From the NCBI GenBank assembly GCA_024349765.1, contig AP026073.1, positions 6,758,001 to 6,822,000 on the forward strand: a DNA stretch of 64,000 bases. The letters are read 5' to 3'. Below, in pieces: positions 1 through 8,474 of this stretch (the first letter of the stretch is position 1; every line of letters starts with the position of its first letter). Both the position numbers and the translations under genes were made by a program. Source of the DNA: Streptomyces nigrescens (GTDB lineage: Bacteria; Actinomycetota; Actinomycetes; Streptomycetales; Streptomycetaceae). Under the pieces are notes generated by a model. The model saw nothing but the letters and a program-made list of their open reading frames with translations. It did no database searches and was not told the origin of the DNA.

Positions 1-2
1 CC

Positions 3-1157
3 GGAGTGGCCACCTTCGCCCTCCTGTATTCGACCCAGGCACTGCTGCCCGCCATCTCCGGCGACCTCGGGGTCTCCCCGGACCAGGCGAGCTGGACCGT
101 CTCGGCGGCCACCTTCGGACTGGCCCTCGGCGTGATCCCGCTGAGCGCGGTGTCCGAACGCTTCGGGCGGCGCACGCTCATGACCGCGTCGCTCGCGGTC
201 GCCGCGGTGATCGCCCTGCTGGTGCCGTTCGCGCCGTCGCTCGGCGTCCTGATCGCCCTGCGCGCCGTCCAGGGCGTGGCGCTGGCCGGGCTGCCGGCAT
301 CGGCGATGGCCTTCCTGGCCGAGGAGGTACGTGCCAAGGCACTGGTGGCGGCCATCGGACTGTTCGTGGCCGGCAACAGCATCGGCGGGATGTCCGGCCG
401 GATCGTGACCGGCTGGGTCGCCCAGGCCTGGGGCTGGCGGGCCGCGCTCGGCGCGGTCGGGCTGATGGCCGTGGTGTGCGCGGTGACGTTCCGGCTGCTG
501 GTGCCCAAGGCCCGGCACTTCGTGCCCCGTTCGGTCGGCCCGCGGGCGCTGGCCCGTACGCTCGGCGGCCACCTCGCCGATCCGCTGCTCCGCCGGCTCT
601 ACGGCATCGGCGCGCTGTTCATGACGGTCTTCGGCGCGGTCTACACGGTCATCGGCTACCGCCTGGTCGCCGAGCCGTTCAACCTCCCGCAGGGCATCGT
701 CGGTTCGGTCTTCGTGATCTACCTGGTCGGTACGGTCTCCTCGGCGGCGGCCGGCCAGCTGGTCGCCCGGGTGGGCCGCCGCGGCGCGCTCTACCTGGCC
801 GTCGGCACCACCTCGGCGGGCCTGCTGCTCACCCTCGCCGACTCGGTCGCCGCGGTGCTCGCGGGCCTGGTCCTGATCACCGCCGGCTTCTTCGCGGGCC
901 ACGCGGTCGCCTCGTCGTCGGTCAGCCGCACCGCCAAGACGGCCCGCGCCCAGGCGTCGGCCCTCTACCAGTGCGCGTACTACGTCGGCAGCAGCCTGGG
1001 CGGCGCGCTGGGTGCCGCCGCCTTCCACGCGGTCGGCTGGCAGGGCACCGTCCTCCTCGGCCTCGCCGCGATGCTCGGCGCCGCGTCGATCACCCTCTAC
1101 GCCACCCGCAAGGCCGTGGCGGAACAACGCCTGCTCCACCTGGCCCGCGCGGCATAA
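3..1157 (+). CDS. MFS transporter, 5'-truncated by the window edge
   Basis: Membrane efflux or uptake permease of the major facilitator superfamily. The frame is already open at the first bases of the window and the visible protein enters within what should be the first membrane segment, so the true start lies upstream. It shows alternating long hydrophobic segments. The motif 'SERFGRRTL' around residues 48-56 is the conserved loop between helices 2 and 3 of MFS proteins, and 'GRRGALYL' is its repeat in the C-terminal half. The overall pattern resembles YnfM-like drug/arabinose exporters. The substrate cannot be told from sequence. A strong hairpin follows the stop codon. Confidence 0.85.
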   Translation, partial: GVATFALLYSTQALLPAISGDLGVSPDQASWTVSAATFGLALGVIPLSAVSERFGRRTLMTASLAVAAVIALLVPFAPSLGVLIALRAVQGVALAGLPASAMAFLAEEVRAKALVAAIGLFVAGNSIGGMSGRIVTGWVAQAWGWRAALGAVGLMAVVCAVTFRLLVPKARHFVPRSVGPRALARTLGGHLADPLLRRLYGIGALFMTVFGAVYTVIGYRLVAEPFNLPQGIVGSVFVIYLVGTVSSAAAGQLVARVGRRGALYLAVGTTSAGLLLTLADSVAAVLAGLVLITAGFFAGHAVASSSVSRTAKTARAQASALYQCAYYVGSSLGGALGAAAFHAVGWQGTVLLGLAAMLGAASITLYATRKAVAEQRLLHLARAA

Positions 1158-1206
1158 CCCCACCCGGCCGGGACCACCACAGGCCCCGCCCGCCCCTCGG
1201 TCCGAA

Positions 1207-1243
1207 GGGCCCGCCCCACCACCTGTCCTGGTGGGGCGGGCCC
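1207..1243. terminator. Intrinsic terminator-like hairpin, probably bidirectional
   Basis: A perfect 15-bp inverted repeat (GGGCCCGCCCCACCA and its complement) is separated by a 7-nt loop and lies between the convergent MFS and deoA genes. There is no long T tract, as is usual in Streptomyces. It can serve both genes. Confidence 0.8.
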
Positions 1244-1316
1244 TTCGTCGTCGTTCGCCGTCAGTCGACGGGGAACGCGCTCGTGTCGAGGGTGAGACGT
1301 ACGGGAAACCCGCAGG

Positions 1317-2594
1317 TCAGCCGATGCGTTCCAGGACCACCGGGCCCGCCGTGAAGGTGGTGTCCGGGGCGCCGATAAGTACTCCGCCGTCCAGGGCCTC
1401 CAGGGCGTAGGGGAGCTTTTCGGGGGTGTCGGTGTGGAGGGTGAGGAGGGGCTGGCCGGCGGTGACGCGGTCGCCGGGCTTGGCGTGGAGTTCGATGCCG
1501 GCGGCGGCCTGGACCGGGTCCTCCTTGCGGGCGCGGCCGGCGCCCAGGCGCCAGGCGGCGAGGCCGACGGCGTAGGCGTCGAGGGTGGTGAGGGTGCCGG
1601 TGCCGGCGGCGGTGACGGTGTGCTGTTCGCGGGCGACCGGAAGCGGGGCGTCCGGGTCGCCGCCCTGGGCGGTGATCATGCGGCGCCAGTGGTCCATGGC
1701 GGAGCCGTCGGCGAGCGCCTTGGCCGGGTCGGCGTCCGGCAGGCCTGCCGCGTCGAGCATCTCGCGGGCGAGGGCGAGGGTGAGGTCGATGACGTCCTGG
1801 GGGCCGCCGCCGGCCAGTACCTCGACGGACTCGCGGACTTCGAGGGCGTTACCGGCGGTGCGGCCGAGCGGGGTGGCCATGTCGGTGAGCAGGGCGACCG
1901 TCCGTACGCCGTGGTCGGTGCCCAACTCGACCATGGTGGAGGCGAGTTCGCGGGCGTCGTCGAGGTGCTTCATGAACGCGCCGGAGCCGACCTTGACGTC
2001 GAGGACGAGGGACCCGGTGCCCTCGGCGATCTTCTTGGACATGATCGAGGAGGCGATCAGCGGGATGGACTCGACGGTGCCGGTGACGTCGCGCAGCGCG
2101 TAGAGCTTCTTGTCGGCGGGGGCGAGGCCGTCGCCGGCGGCACAGATCACCGAGCCGACGTCACGGAGGACGTCCAGCATCTCGGCGTTGCTGAGGTGCG
2201 CGCGCCAGCCGGGGATGGACTCCAGCTTGTCGAGGGTGCCGCCGGTGTGGCCGAGGCCGCGGCCGGAGAGCTGCGGTACGGCGGCGCCACAGGCGGCGAC
2301 GAGCGGGGCGAGCGGCAGGGTGATCTTGTCGCCGACGCCGCCGGTGGAGTGCTTGTCGGCGGTGGGGCGGGGCAGCGAGGAGAAGTCCATGCGCTCGCCG
2401 GAGGCGATCATGGCGGCGGTCCAGCGGGCGATCTCCGTGCGGTTCATGCCGTTGAGGAAGATCGCCATCGCCAGGGACGACATCTGTTCGTGGGCGACCT
2501 CGCCGCGGGTGTAGGCGTCGATGACCCAGTCGATCTGATCGGGGGTCAGTTCGCCGCGGTCGCGCTTGGTACGGATGACGGAGATGGCGTCCAT
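1317..2594 (-). CDS. deoA: Thymidine phosphorylase
   Basis: Catalyses reversible phosphorolysis of thymidine to thymine and 2-deoxyribose-1-phosphate in pyrimidine salvage. The 425 residues match the usual length of the family. The phosphate/nucleoside-binding stretch 'KHSTGGVGDKITLPLAPL' (about residues 81-98) and 'SGRGLGHTGGTLDKLESIPG' (about 109-128) are family signatures. The ATG start is preceded by AAGGAA at good spacing. In other Streptomyces this gene normally lies directly behind the cytidine deaminase gene (my recollection of gene order). Here about 6 kb of unrelated genes separates the two, so deoA must now rely on a promoter in the preceding ~200 bp or on read-through. Confidence 0.95.
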   Translation of the reverse strand: MDAISVIRTKRDRGELTPDQIDWVIDAYTRGEVAHEQMSSLAMAIFLNGMNRTEIARWTAAMIASGERMDFSSLPRPTADKHSTGGVGDKITLPLAPLVAACGAAVPQLSGRGLGHTGGTLDKLESIPGWRAHLSNAEMLDVLRDVGSVICAAGDGLAPADKKLYALRDVTGTVESIPLIASSIMSKKIAEGTGSLVLDVKVGSGAFMKHLDDARELASTMVELGTDHGVRTVALLTDMATPLGRTAGNALEVRESVEVLAGGGPQDVIDLTLALAREMLDAAGLPDADPAKALADGSAMDHWRRMITAQGGDPDAPLPVAREQHTVTAAGTGTLTTLDAYAVGLAAWRLGAGRARKEDPVQAAAGIELHAKPGDRVTAGQPLLTLHTDTPEKLPYALEALDGGVLIGAPDTTFTAGPVVLERIG

Positions 2595-2801
2595 GGACGG
2601 TTCCTTTCGAACGGGTAGGTCCCATCCCGTTCTACACGCATAGATGCCGGGGGGCCAGATGTGGGCGGACGAACCCTCGCGGCGGCCCTGGGGGCGCGGC
2701 CCCTGAGGTGCGGTGGGCTTCGCCCTGTCTCCGATGCCGGCTACATCGTCCAGCGGTGAACCGTCCGGCCGGTGCGGTGTAGGTCACGCGGCGGACGGTC
2801 C

Positions 2802-3107
2802 CTAGCGCTTCGACCTTGGCGCCCGGGGCTTGCGGTGCCTGCCGGTGCCTGCGCCGAGCTTGGGCGCCGCCCCCGAGGCCGGGGGCTCGATGACCTCGGG
2901 GTACAGGTTCTGTTTCGCCTCGGCGAGATCGGATGCGAAACCGTGGGGTTCCCAGGAGTATCCGTTCCATCGCTGGATGGCACAGGGTGCATCCGGGTTC
3001 AGATGCGAGCCTTTGGGGCCGTCACCGGTGACAAGGGGAATTACGCGGAGCCTTCCGACCTTCGCGTAACGGCGCTCCGCCCATTCCGACAACGGTTCGT
3101 CGTCCAT
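2802..3107 (-). CDS. DUF6087 family protein
   Basis: Small (101 aa) basic actinobacterial protein of unknown function. It starts with 'MDDEPLSEWAERR', has a tryptophan-containing centre ('CAIQRWNGYSWEPHGF') and ends in a Lys/Arg/Pro-rich tail. This arrangement is typical of the DUF6087 family found mainly in Streptomyces accessory regions. The ATG is preceded by AAGGAT at 8-nt spacing. It lies about 75 bp downstream of the methyltransferase remnant on the same strand and may share its transcript. No catalytic motif is visible and I cannot assign a function. Confidence 0.7.
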   Translation of the reverse strand: MDDEPLSEWAERRYAKVGRLRVIPLVTGDGPKGSHLNPDAPCAIQRWNGYSWEPHGFASDLAEAKQNLYPEVIEPPASGAAPKLGAGTGRHRKPRAPRSKR

Positions 3108-3181
3108 CTCGCATCCTTACGATTCGGCGGCTGCTCCCCAGGAGGGTAGGGGGCCGCCGGGGTTGATCGCCTCGCGCTCGT

Positions 3182-4349
3182 TCACGCGAGGCGGTGGTGC
3201 CAGCGCAGCGACGGGCTGTCCTCGATCCCATATGTGTGGGCCTTGTTGTCGATCTGGAGCTGTACGGCGGTGATGCCGGGGCTTCCCGTGTCCTGCCATG
3301 CGGTGAGGGCCTGCTCGATGTCGTCCCACAGGGCCACCGGGCCGCCCTGGCGGACGGTCCAGCCATCGCCGTCAGACGTGAATTGCGCGAAGGACTCGCG
3401 CTCTGGGTCGAAGAGGTACAGGAGCTCTCGTTCCTCGCGCGTCGAGGCGCGAACGAGGTGTGCGCCGGGCGCGGCAAGCTGGGCGAGGAAGGCGGGCATC
3501 CACTCCTCCAGCATGACCGGCGCTACCTTCGTCGCGCGCTCGCTGTCGGGGTAGGCCGTGCGTGCGGACAGGTCGCCGGCCGGCGGGACCACGGCTTGCG
3601 CCCGAGCCTGCATGAACGAGGAGCGGCCGATGATCCGGCCCTCGGCGGTCCCATCTTCGCCCACGGTCACCATTGCCAGACCCGTGCCGTAGGGCCAGGA
3701 GCCAATGGTCGTGAGGATGATGCCGCCCGGCTTCGTCTGCCGGATCCAGGTGTGGGGGATGCGGCGTACGGCACAGGTGGCAATCACCCGGTCATACGGG
3801 GCGCGGCGGGGGTGCCCCAGGAGACCGTCCCCCGTCACCGTCCATGTCGAGAACCCGGCTGTTTCCAGCGCGGCGTCTGCGCGGGCCGCCACGTCGGGGT
3901 CTACCTCGACGGTGGTGACGTTGTCTTCGCCGAGGCGGTGACACATCAGGGCCGAGGAGTAACCGGTGCCGGTGCCGATCTCCAGCACTTGGTGCCCGTC
4001 TTCCACATCCAGGCTCTCGATCATGCCGACTACGGTGACGGGCGTGGTGGACGAGGACGTGGGCACACCTGTCACGAGGTCAGCGGCCTGGTCGGCGGTG
4101 AGACGACCATCGAGCTGAGTGGTCAGGGACTGGTCGCTGTAGGCGATCTCCGCCCACTCCGCCGGGTCGGCTCCAACCGCTGTGATCGGTCGCCAGCGGC
4201 CGCCGTCCACGGGCAGGAAGACCCCAGGGTGCAAGAACAGCTCACGCGGTACGGCCTCGACCGCCGCCCGCCATTGGGGGGGTCGAGAGGACACCGGCCT
4301 TCTCCAGCCGGTCAGCAAGGGCACGTCGCTCGGATGCGGTTTCAGTCAT
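3182..4349 (-). pseudogene. ATP-grasp peptide maturase system methyltransferase (tgmC-like), frameshifted
   Basis: Class I SAM methyltransferase related to protein-L-isoaspartate O-methyltransferases, of the kind encoded with ATP-grasp RiPP (graspetide) maturases (TIGR04188-type). The SAM-binding motif is 'VLEIGTGTGYSSAL'. Translation should begin at the ATG at 4349, which overlaps the stop of the ATP-grasp gene as ATGA. That frame gives 'MTETASERRALADRLEKAG' and then runs out in a G7 tract on the + strand (4276-4282). Removing one base there restores '...VLSTPQWRAAVEAVPREL', the expected join to the remaining ~370 residues. As read, the N-terminal ~23 residues and the catalytic body are in different frames. 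This is either a real +1 frameshift or a homopolymer sequencing error. Confidence 0.8.
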
Positions 4350-5128
4350 GGGGCGGGCTCTCCTCGGGTCAGCAGGTCGGCGAATGCGGCGGACATTTCC
4401 AGGCCGGTCTTCTCTTCCAGCCACCCCCATTGGCCGTTCGGATTCAGCTCCAACCACCAGTAGTCACCCGCCCGGTCAACGGCGAGGTCGAAGCTCCCGG
4501 ACACCAGCCCGAAGCGGTCCAAGTAGGCAAGGAGCGCCTTGTCCACGTGGTCCGGCAGGTCTACCACGCTGTAGGAGAGGGCGGAGTAGTCCTTGCGCCA
4601 GTCCAGGAGTTCAGAGTCGATCCGCACGGGGAACGCTCGTCCGCCGACCACCAGCACTCGCACGTCGGCGGCCTTGTCCACGCGGGCTTGGAACAGGTGC
4701 GGTGTCACGCGCACGCTGTCATCGATCTCCGCAGCGGTGACCGGGTCTGCCCACCCTGTAACCGGAACTCCGTCTCGCTTGTACGAGGTCCACCGCAGAG
4801 TCTTGTAGAGCACCTGACCGTGTGCGGCGATGAACTCCCGAGCCTCACCCGGGTCATTGGTCACAAGGGTCGACGGCACTGCGAGGCCAAGCCGCTGGGC
4901 GACAGCGAGTTGAGCAGGCTTGTAGTCGGCCGCTGCGTTACGAAGGGGATGATTAACCCATAGTGGACCTTCGAGGGCGTAAAGGGTACCGCCGAGCCCA
5001 TAGCGAACCTGCGCAGCGGCGAACCGCGCATCGTCGTCGCTCAAGTACGGGAAGTCGGGCCAGACGGGGCGGCGCCAGTACACCGCTCGCACGTGATCCA
5101 GGTCGACGGTTCTCGACAGGGTACGCAC
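4346..5128 (-). pseudogene. ATP-grasp ribosomal peptide maturase (tgmB-like), N-terminally truncated
   Basis: ATP-grasp ligase of the SAV_5884 family (TIGR04187-type), which forms ester or amide side-chain links in graspetide RiPPs. The 260 visible residues start at 'RTLSRTVDLDHVRAVYWRRP'. Family members normally have about 60-70 residues before this segment, so the N-terminal pre-ATP-grasp part is missing. The rest looks intact, including 'HPLRNAAADYKPAQLAVAQR' and the C-terminal metal/ATP site 'LELNPNGQWGW'. The GTG at 5128 is only the first available start in this frame and has no separate ribosome-binding site. Directly upstream, in another frame, is the precursor leader. I infer a deletion of roughly 0.3 kb that removed the peptide core and the maturase N-terminus. 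Confidence 0.8.
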
Positions 5129-5316
5129 CTGCCCTCGACCACCTGGCCGGCATGGTCGCGGAACACGCCGAGTTGCGTGGCGGGGTCGACGGTGACCGTG
5201 GCGTACGAACGGCGCAACGTGGTCGGATACGGCGCGAGTCGGCCGGCCCCCCAGGGGCGGGTGCTGGTGGGGTGGGTAGCGGACGTTGCGCTCTCGATCT
5301 CAGCGGTCGCGGCCAT
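5041..5316 (-). pseudogene. Graspetide precursor (tgmA-like) leader, core lost by deletion
   Basis: From the ATG at 5316, with AAGGGGG upstream, the frame encodes 'MAATAEIESATSATHPTSTR' followed by 'PWGAGRLAPYPTT' and 'YATVTVDPATQLGVFRDHAG'. This is the leader signature of putative ATP-grasp target RiPPs (TIGR04186-type). In intact precursors the leader is followed by a Gly/Thr/Ser/Asp-rich core. Here, after 'QVVEG' (about 5130-5145), the frame instead reads the maturase gene out of register ('RCVPCREPSTW...'), to a stop at 5041. The product would be a 91-residue chimera with no recognisable core. Transcription and translation signals look intact, so the leader may still be made. Confidence 0.75.
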
Positions 5317-5459
5317 GCCGCGCCCCCTTTCTCTCGTCGGTCCCGACCCGGGCCGGGCGCGGGGGTGCCCGTCCGTCGCCACGGATCGGGCTCTGCCACC
5401 GGTCGGGCTGTCGTGATGGCGACAGCCGATCCGGCGGGTGAATATGCACCGCGCCCGGA

Positions 5460-5828
5460 TCAGTCGAACCCGTCTGCGGGAAGCCGTGACTCGCCGCCCT
5501 CGCCGCCGCCCGGAGCGGCATCGCCCTCGGGTTCGTCGTCGTCCGGGGCGGGCAGCCGTGCGCCTCTGCTCTCCGCTACTCGGTGCACATCGGCGAGGGA
5601 GGCGGTCAACACGCATGCCAGTATGTGGACTTCGTCAGGGGTCCAGGTCCGTCCGGCGAGGAGGGGACGGGCTTCCTCGATCAGTTCAGCGGCCGAGCTG
5701 AGCTGTGCCACCTCCACGTTGTCGGCCAGGCGGGACACGTATCCGTTGCCGTCGCCTGCCAGGTAGCACGGCTTCCCGTCCGGGCTGGACCACGGCAGCA
5801 GCCGTGGCTTCTCCATGGGGTTCAGCAC
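5460..5828 (-). CDS. Hypothetical small acidic protein linked to XRE regulators
   Basis: A 122-residue protein with N-terminal 'MEKPRLLPWSSPDGKPCYLA' and a central, probably helical part ('SRLADNVEVAQLSSAAELIE'), ending in an Asp/Glu/Gly/Pro-rich tail. Proteins of this type recur in Streptomyces next to XRE-type regulators; their function is unknown to me. The preferred start is the GTG at 5828, which has GAGG upstream and overlaps the previous gene's TGA, suggesting translational coupling. The ATG at 5816 is an alternative. It lies upstream of the graspetide remnant on the same strand. Confidence 0.6.
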   Translation of the reverse strand: MLNPMEKPRLLPWSSPDGKPCYLAGDGNGYVSRLADNVEVAQLSSAAELIEEARPLLAGRTWTPDEVHILACVLTASLADVHRVAESRGARLPAPDDDEPEGDAAPGGGEGGESRLPADGFD

Positions 5829-6142
5829 GCCGCCACCTCAACTCCGCGAATCCGGCGCGGCCCTGCGTCGACGCCGTCAACGGCCAGCCACAACGCCCGT
5901 CCCGGCCGGCTCTGCAAGCGGCGCGCGTACAGCTCTCCGGTCGTCAGGACGTATGGGCGGATCAGGGCCGCGTCCTCGCCACGCAGGAGACCAGGCTGCC
6001 GAACGGGCACACGGGGAAGGGCGAGCGTCGGCGCGTCCTCACGCCTCGCCGCCGGCTGCGTACGGTCCGTCCGGTGGCGGCCCTGCGCCGGAAGCAGCAG
6101 CCGCAGCAGCAGGAGTAAGAACCTCGCTGTAGCGTTGGACAT
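5822..6142 (-). CDS. Hypothetical protein, 106 aa, coupled to the downstream gene
   Basis: Start chosen at the ATG at 6142, because AAGGAG lies at ideal spacing just upstream. A further in-frame ATG at 6172 would place that ribosome-binding site inside the gene. The N-terminus is 'MSNATARFLLLLLRLLLPAQ', a short Leu-rich hydrophobic stretch followed by Arg-rich sequence. The C-terminal half ('LTTGELYARRLQSRPGRALW') looks like a small soluble fold. The stop overlaps the start of the next gene. I do not recognise the family; context suggests membership of the XRE-controlled accessory unit. Confidence 0.5.
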   Translation of the reverse strand: MSNATARFLLLLLRLLLPAQGRHRTDRTQPAARREDAPTLALPRVPVRQPGLLRGEDAALIRPYVLTTGELYARRLQSRPGRALWLAVDGVDAGPRRIRGVEVAAC

Positions 6143-6529
6143 GTTGTCAACTCCTTGGTGGTTGATGGCCATGCCCCCGGACGTCAGCAGCGTCGCGGGG
6201 GTCTTCCGTGATCTAGCGGTGACGATGGTCAGAGGCCGACCGCGCTTGCGTGTTCACCGTGGCCTCCGGTCACCGTGTCGCGGGCAGGCCACGATGAGCC
6301 AGACGCGCATGCCGTCGTCACCGGGAGTGGTGACAGCGCCAGCTGTGAGGAGAAGGCTGTGCGTGGCTCCGCACCAGTAGCGCCCTCGCCGTGCAGTCGG
6401 ACGGTGCTTACGTCGGGATCCGCGGAGGATGGAGTTGTTGCTGCGGTCACGGTCTCTCCCTGCGCCGTCGGGCTCAGGAAGAGATTGGCCCCGCCTGTAC
6501 CCCTCAAGTACCCCTGCGAGGGGTACCGT
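6143..6529. other. Intergenic region upstream of the small-gene unit; only a weak ORF
   Basis: 387 bp between the XRE gene stop and the 106-aa gene. One minus-strand frame (6229-6507) stays open for 92 codons, but it starts with TTG, lacks a clear ribosome-binding site and resembles nothing I know, so I do not call it a gene. The right-hand end holds a repeated palindromic operator (listed separately). The leader could carry the promoter for the genes running toward 2.8 kb. Confidence 0.4.
6497..6526. promoter_or_regulatory. Candidate XRE operator: three AGGGGTAC half-sites
   Basis: The octamer GTACCCCT occurs at 6497-6504 and again at 6508-6515, and is followed by its inverse AGGGGTAC at 6519-6526. 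The two right-hand copies form a perfect palindrome with a 3-bp centre, and the two direct copies are spaced one helical turn (11 bp) apart. It sits 4 bp below the stop codon of the XRE gene and ahead of the accessory genes on the same strand, so it is a plausible site for that regulator. Confidence 0.6.
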
Positions 6530-7720
6530 TCAGACGCTCGCCCCGGCGTGACACCACTCGGCGAAGCTCGTCAGACTCTCGGCGTCCGCACGCTTCAGAC
6601 GACGCAGCGTTGCTGCATCCTCCCGCACCCAACGGTGCTCCCGGGCGTGCTGCGGTGCGATCCGGCGGGCCGCCTTCAGCGACTCGAACGCGGCACCCGG
6701 CCGACCGGCCCAGAGTTGAACGCGGCCGAGTTCGATGTAGAAACCCGAGCGGCGCTCCGCCGGCAGGCTCTGCGGCGGCTTCCATTCGCGAGCCAGCCGG
6801 AGAGCGCGGTCCAGGTAATCGTCACCGAGGCTCACGGCCACCGAGACCTCGTGGATACGCACACTGTCCGGCCCGAACGCCGTCCCTCCGTATACGTTCT
6901 CCCGCACCCGGTCACCGAAGGCGCGGGCGGCATCGAGGTGCAGCGCCGCCGCGTCACCGTCGCCGGCTCGTCCGGCGACCACCGCGGCCCGCATGTGCAG
7001 CGCGCCACGGGCCGCCAGGACCTCAGGGACATCACTGCGCGGAGCGCGATCCAGGGCCTGTTCAAGGGCACGCAACCCCACGGCATGCGTCTGGGCACCG
7101 AAGTGGACTTCCGTACGGACGTAGGCCACCGTGGCATCCACGAGTGGGTTGCGAGCCTGAGGGGCAGCCCACCTCATGAGGTCGATGAGACGGGCCGAGA
7201 GATCCTTCGCACCGTGCTTGAACGCGACGGCATCCGCGGCCCGGCACGCGTCCACGAGCAGCCGTGCCACCATCGGCCGGTCGTGCGGCGATGCGCTCTG
7301 GAGCACACGGCACAGTTCAGCAAGGAGCCCGGGGACGATGCGGCTGATACGCGCGTACTGCGCGCTCAGCCGGTAGCCGACGATCGATGCGACAGCCTCA
7401 CTGAGCGCCCGCAGTTCGCGGCACGGCCCATCCTCCGGCGCTTCGTATGCGGCGAGGACCGCGGACAGCCCCGGCATCGCCTCGTGCACACGGTCGTCCA
7501 GGCGTTCCCCGTCCGGCAGCAAACGGGTGGGGTCGGTGTCCAGTGCATCCGCAACGGCAGCCAGGACAGCGTCGGAAACACCGCGTTCGCCCCGCTCGAT
7601 CTTCCGGATCGTGCCCAGTGCGACCCGGGCGGCACGGGCGAGATCGACTTGGGTGAGGCCGGCGATGCGCCGCTCGTAGGCGATGCGGGGGCCTACCCCT
7701 TGGTAGACGATGCTGGGCAC
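6530..7720 (-). CDS. XRE family transcriptional regulator with long C-terminal helical domain
   Basis: The N-terminal helix-turn-helix (about residues 10-60) reads 'RRIAGLTQVDLARAARVALG' then 'TIRKIERGERGVSDAVLAAV'. The remaining ~330 residues are Ala/Leu/Arg-rich helices of the TPR-like type common in Streptomyces XRE regulators. The GTG at 7720 is chosen because GGAGGG lies 7-8 nt upstream; a longer reading from 7801 is possible but its extra 27 residues look non-coding. It is on the same strand as the graspetide remnant and probably controls it, possibly through the operator just past its own stop codon. Confidence 0.8.
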   Translation of the reverse strand: MPSIVYQGVGPRIAYERRIAGLTQVDLARAARVALGTIRKIERGERGVSDAVLAAVADALDTDPTRLLPDGERLDDRVHEAMPGLSAVLAAYEAPEDGPCRELRALSEAVASIVGYRLSAQYARISRIVPGLLAELCRVLQSASPHDRPMVARLLVDACRAADAVAFKHGAKDLSARLIDLMRWAAPQARNPLVDATVAYVRTEVHFGAQTHAVGLRALEQALDRAPRSDVPEVLAARGALHMRAAVVAGRAGDGDAAALHLDAARAFGDRVRENVYGGTAFGPDSVRIHEVSVAVSLGDDYLDRALRLAREWKPPQSLPAERRSGFYIELGRVQLWAGRPGAAFESLKAARRIAPQHAREHRWVREDAATLRRLKRADAESLTSFAEWCHAGASV

Positions 7721-7824
7721 ACGGTCTCCCTCCGGCGCGACCACTACGAACCGTACCCAAACCGTCACTGTCCGGGACACGAACGCGTCGCCCCACGTCA
7801 CGTAGGCAAGGCCGTACGGTCATC

Positions 7825-8466
7825 TCACTCCGGCAGGAAGAGGTTCGCCAGCTCCGCAAGACTCCCGATCCGCCAGTCCGCGGCCCGCGCGTACTCGCTG
7901 TCCGCCCACAGGTGCCCCAGCGGCCCGCGGCGCAGGTGCGCGGTGCGCATCCCTGCCCGAGCCGCCGGCACGACGTCATTCTGCGGGTGATCACCGACGT
8001 ACAGAACTTCGTCTGCCGCCGCGCCGGCCAACTCGATCGTGCGGGCGAAGAACGAAGGGGCCGGCTTGGCTACGCCCCACTCCCCGGACACGGCGAGCGC
8101 ATCCACCGGCAGGTCGAGGGCGCGCAGCAACTCCCCTGCCCGTCGGGTCTGATTGCCGGCGACGACCACTCGAATCCTGGCCTCCCGGAGCGCGGCCAGG
8201 GACGGCCGGACATCGGGGTACAGGTCGGACTCATCAAGGGATTCGCCACGGCCGGCCCTATCCATCGCGGCCCGCTCGGCCTCGATGTCGATGTCCGGCC
8301 GAACCAGCCGGAGCGCGTCGGCGTTGTCCCGGCCCTGCGCCACCACCGCGCCGACCAGCGCGGACAGCGTGTGCCGACTGACATCGAGCCAGTCAGCCCA
8401 TGCCCCCCAACCTCGGTCGTCCCTGATGAGGGTCTCGCCGATGTCGAACGCCACTGCACGGATCAT
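7825..8466 (-). CDS. HAD family hydrolase
   Basis: Haloacid dehalogenase-superfamily phosphatase of 213 residues. Motif I is 'AFDIGETLIRDD', with the usual second Asp replaced by Gly-Glu as in several HAD subfamilies ('FDxGxT'). Motif II is the Asn in 'VVAGNQTRR'. Motif III includes the Lys of 'GEWGVAKPAPSFF'. Motif IV is 'VLYVGDHPQNDVVPAARAGM'. A helical cap domain lies between residues ~20 and 95. The substrate is unknown. It is on the same strand as the XRE gene with a gap of about 100 bp, and an inverted repeat lies just upstream of its start. Confidence 0.85.
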   Translation of the reverse strand: MIRAVAFDIGETLIRDDRGWGAWADWLDVSRHTLSALVGAVVAQGRDNADALRLVRPDIDIEAERAAMDRAGRGESLDESDLYPDVRPSLAALREARIRVVVAGNQTRRAGELLRALDLPVDALAVSGEWGVAKPAPSFFARTIELAGAAADEVLYVGDHPQNDVVPAARAGMRTAHLRRGPLGHLWADSEYARAADWRIGSLAELANLFLPE

Positions 8467-8474
8467 GCGAGCAG

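Noticed and set aside
1434-2618. Long plus-strand open frame (394 codons) opposite deoA
   Set aside because: Shadow of deoA: high-GC third positions keep antisense frames open, and the translation is Gly/Val/Asp-rich without any family resemblance. The same reasoning rejects long antisense frames opposite sdhA, glyA, the ABC genes, the mutase and rocD.
3194-4963. 589-codon plus-strand frame over the graspetide region
   Set aside because: Antisense to the methyltransferase and ATP-grasp genes, which have clear motifs; no ribosome-binding site and no domain-like sequence.
6229-6507. 92-codon minus-strand frame with TTG start below the XRE gene
   Set aside because: No convincing ribosome-binding site or family resemblance; the start lies beside the repeated operator. 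Kept only as a remark in the intergenic entry.
6275-7990. 571-codon plus-strand frame
   Set aside because: Antisense to the XRE regulator and part of the HAD gene; the composition is typical of a shadow frame.
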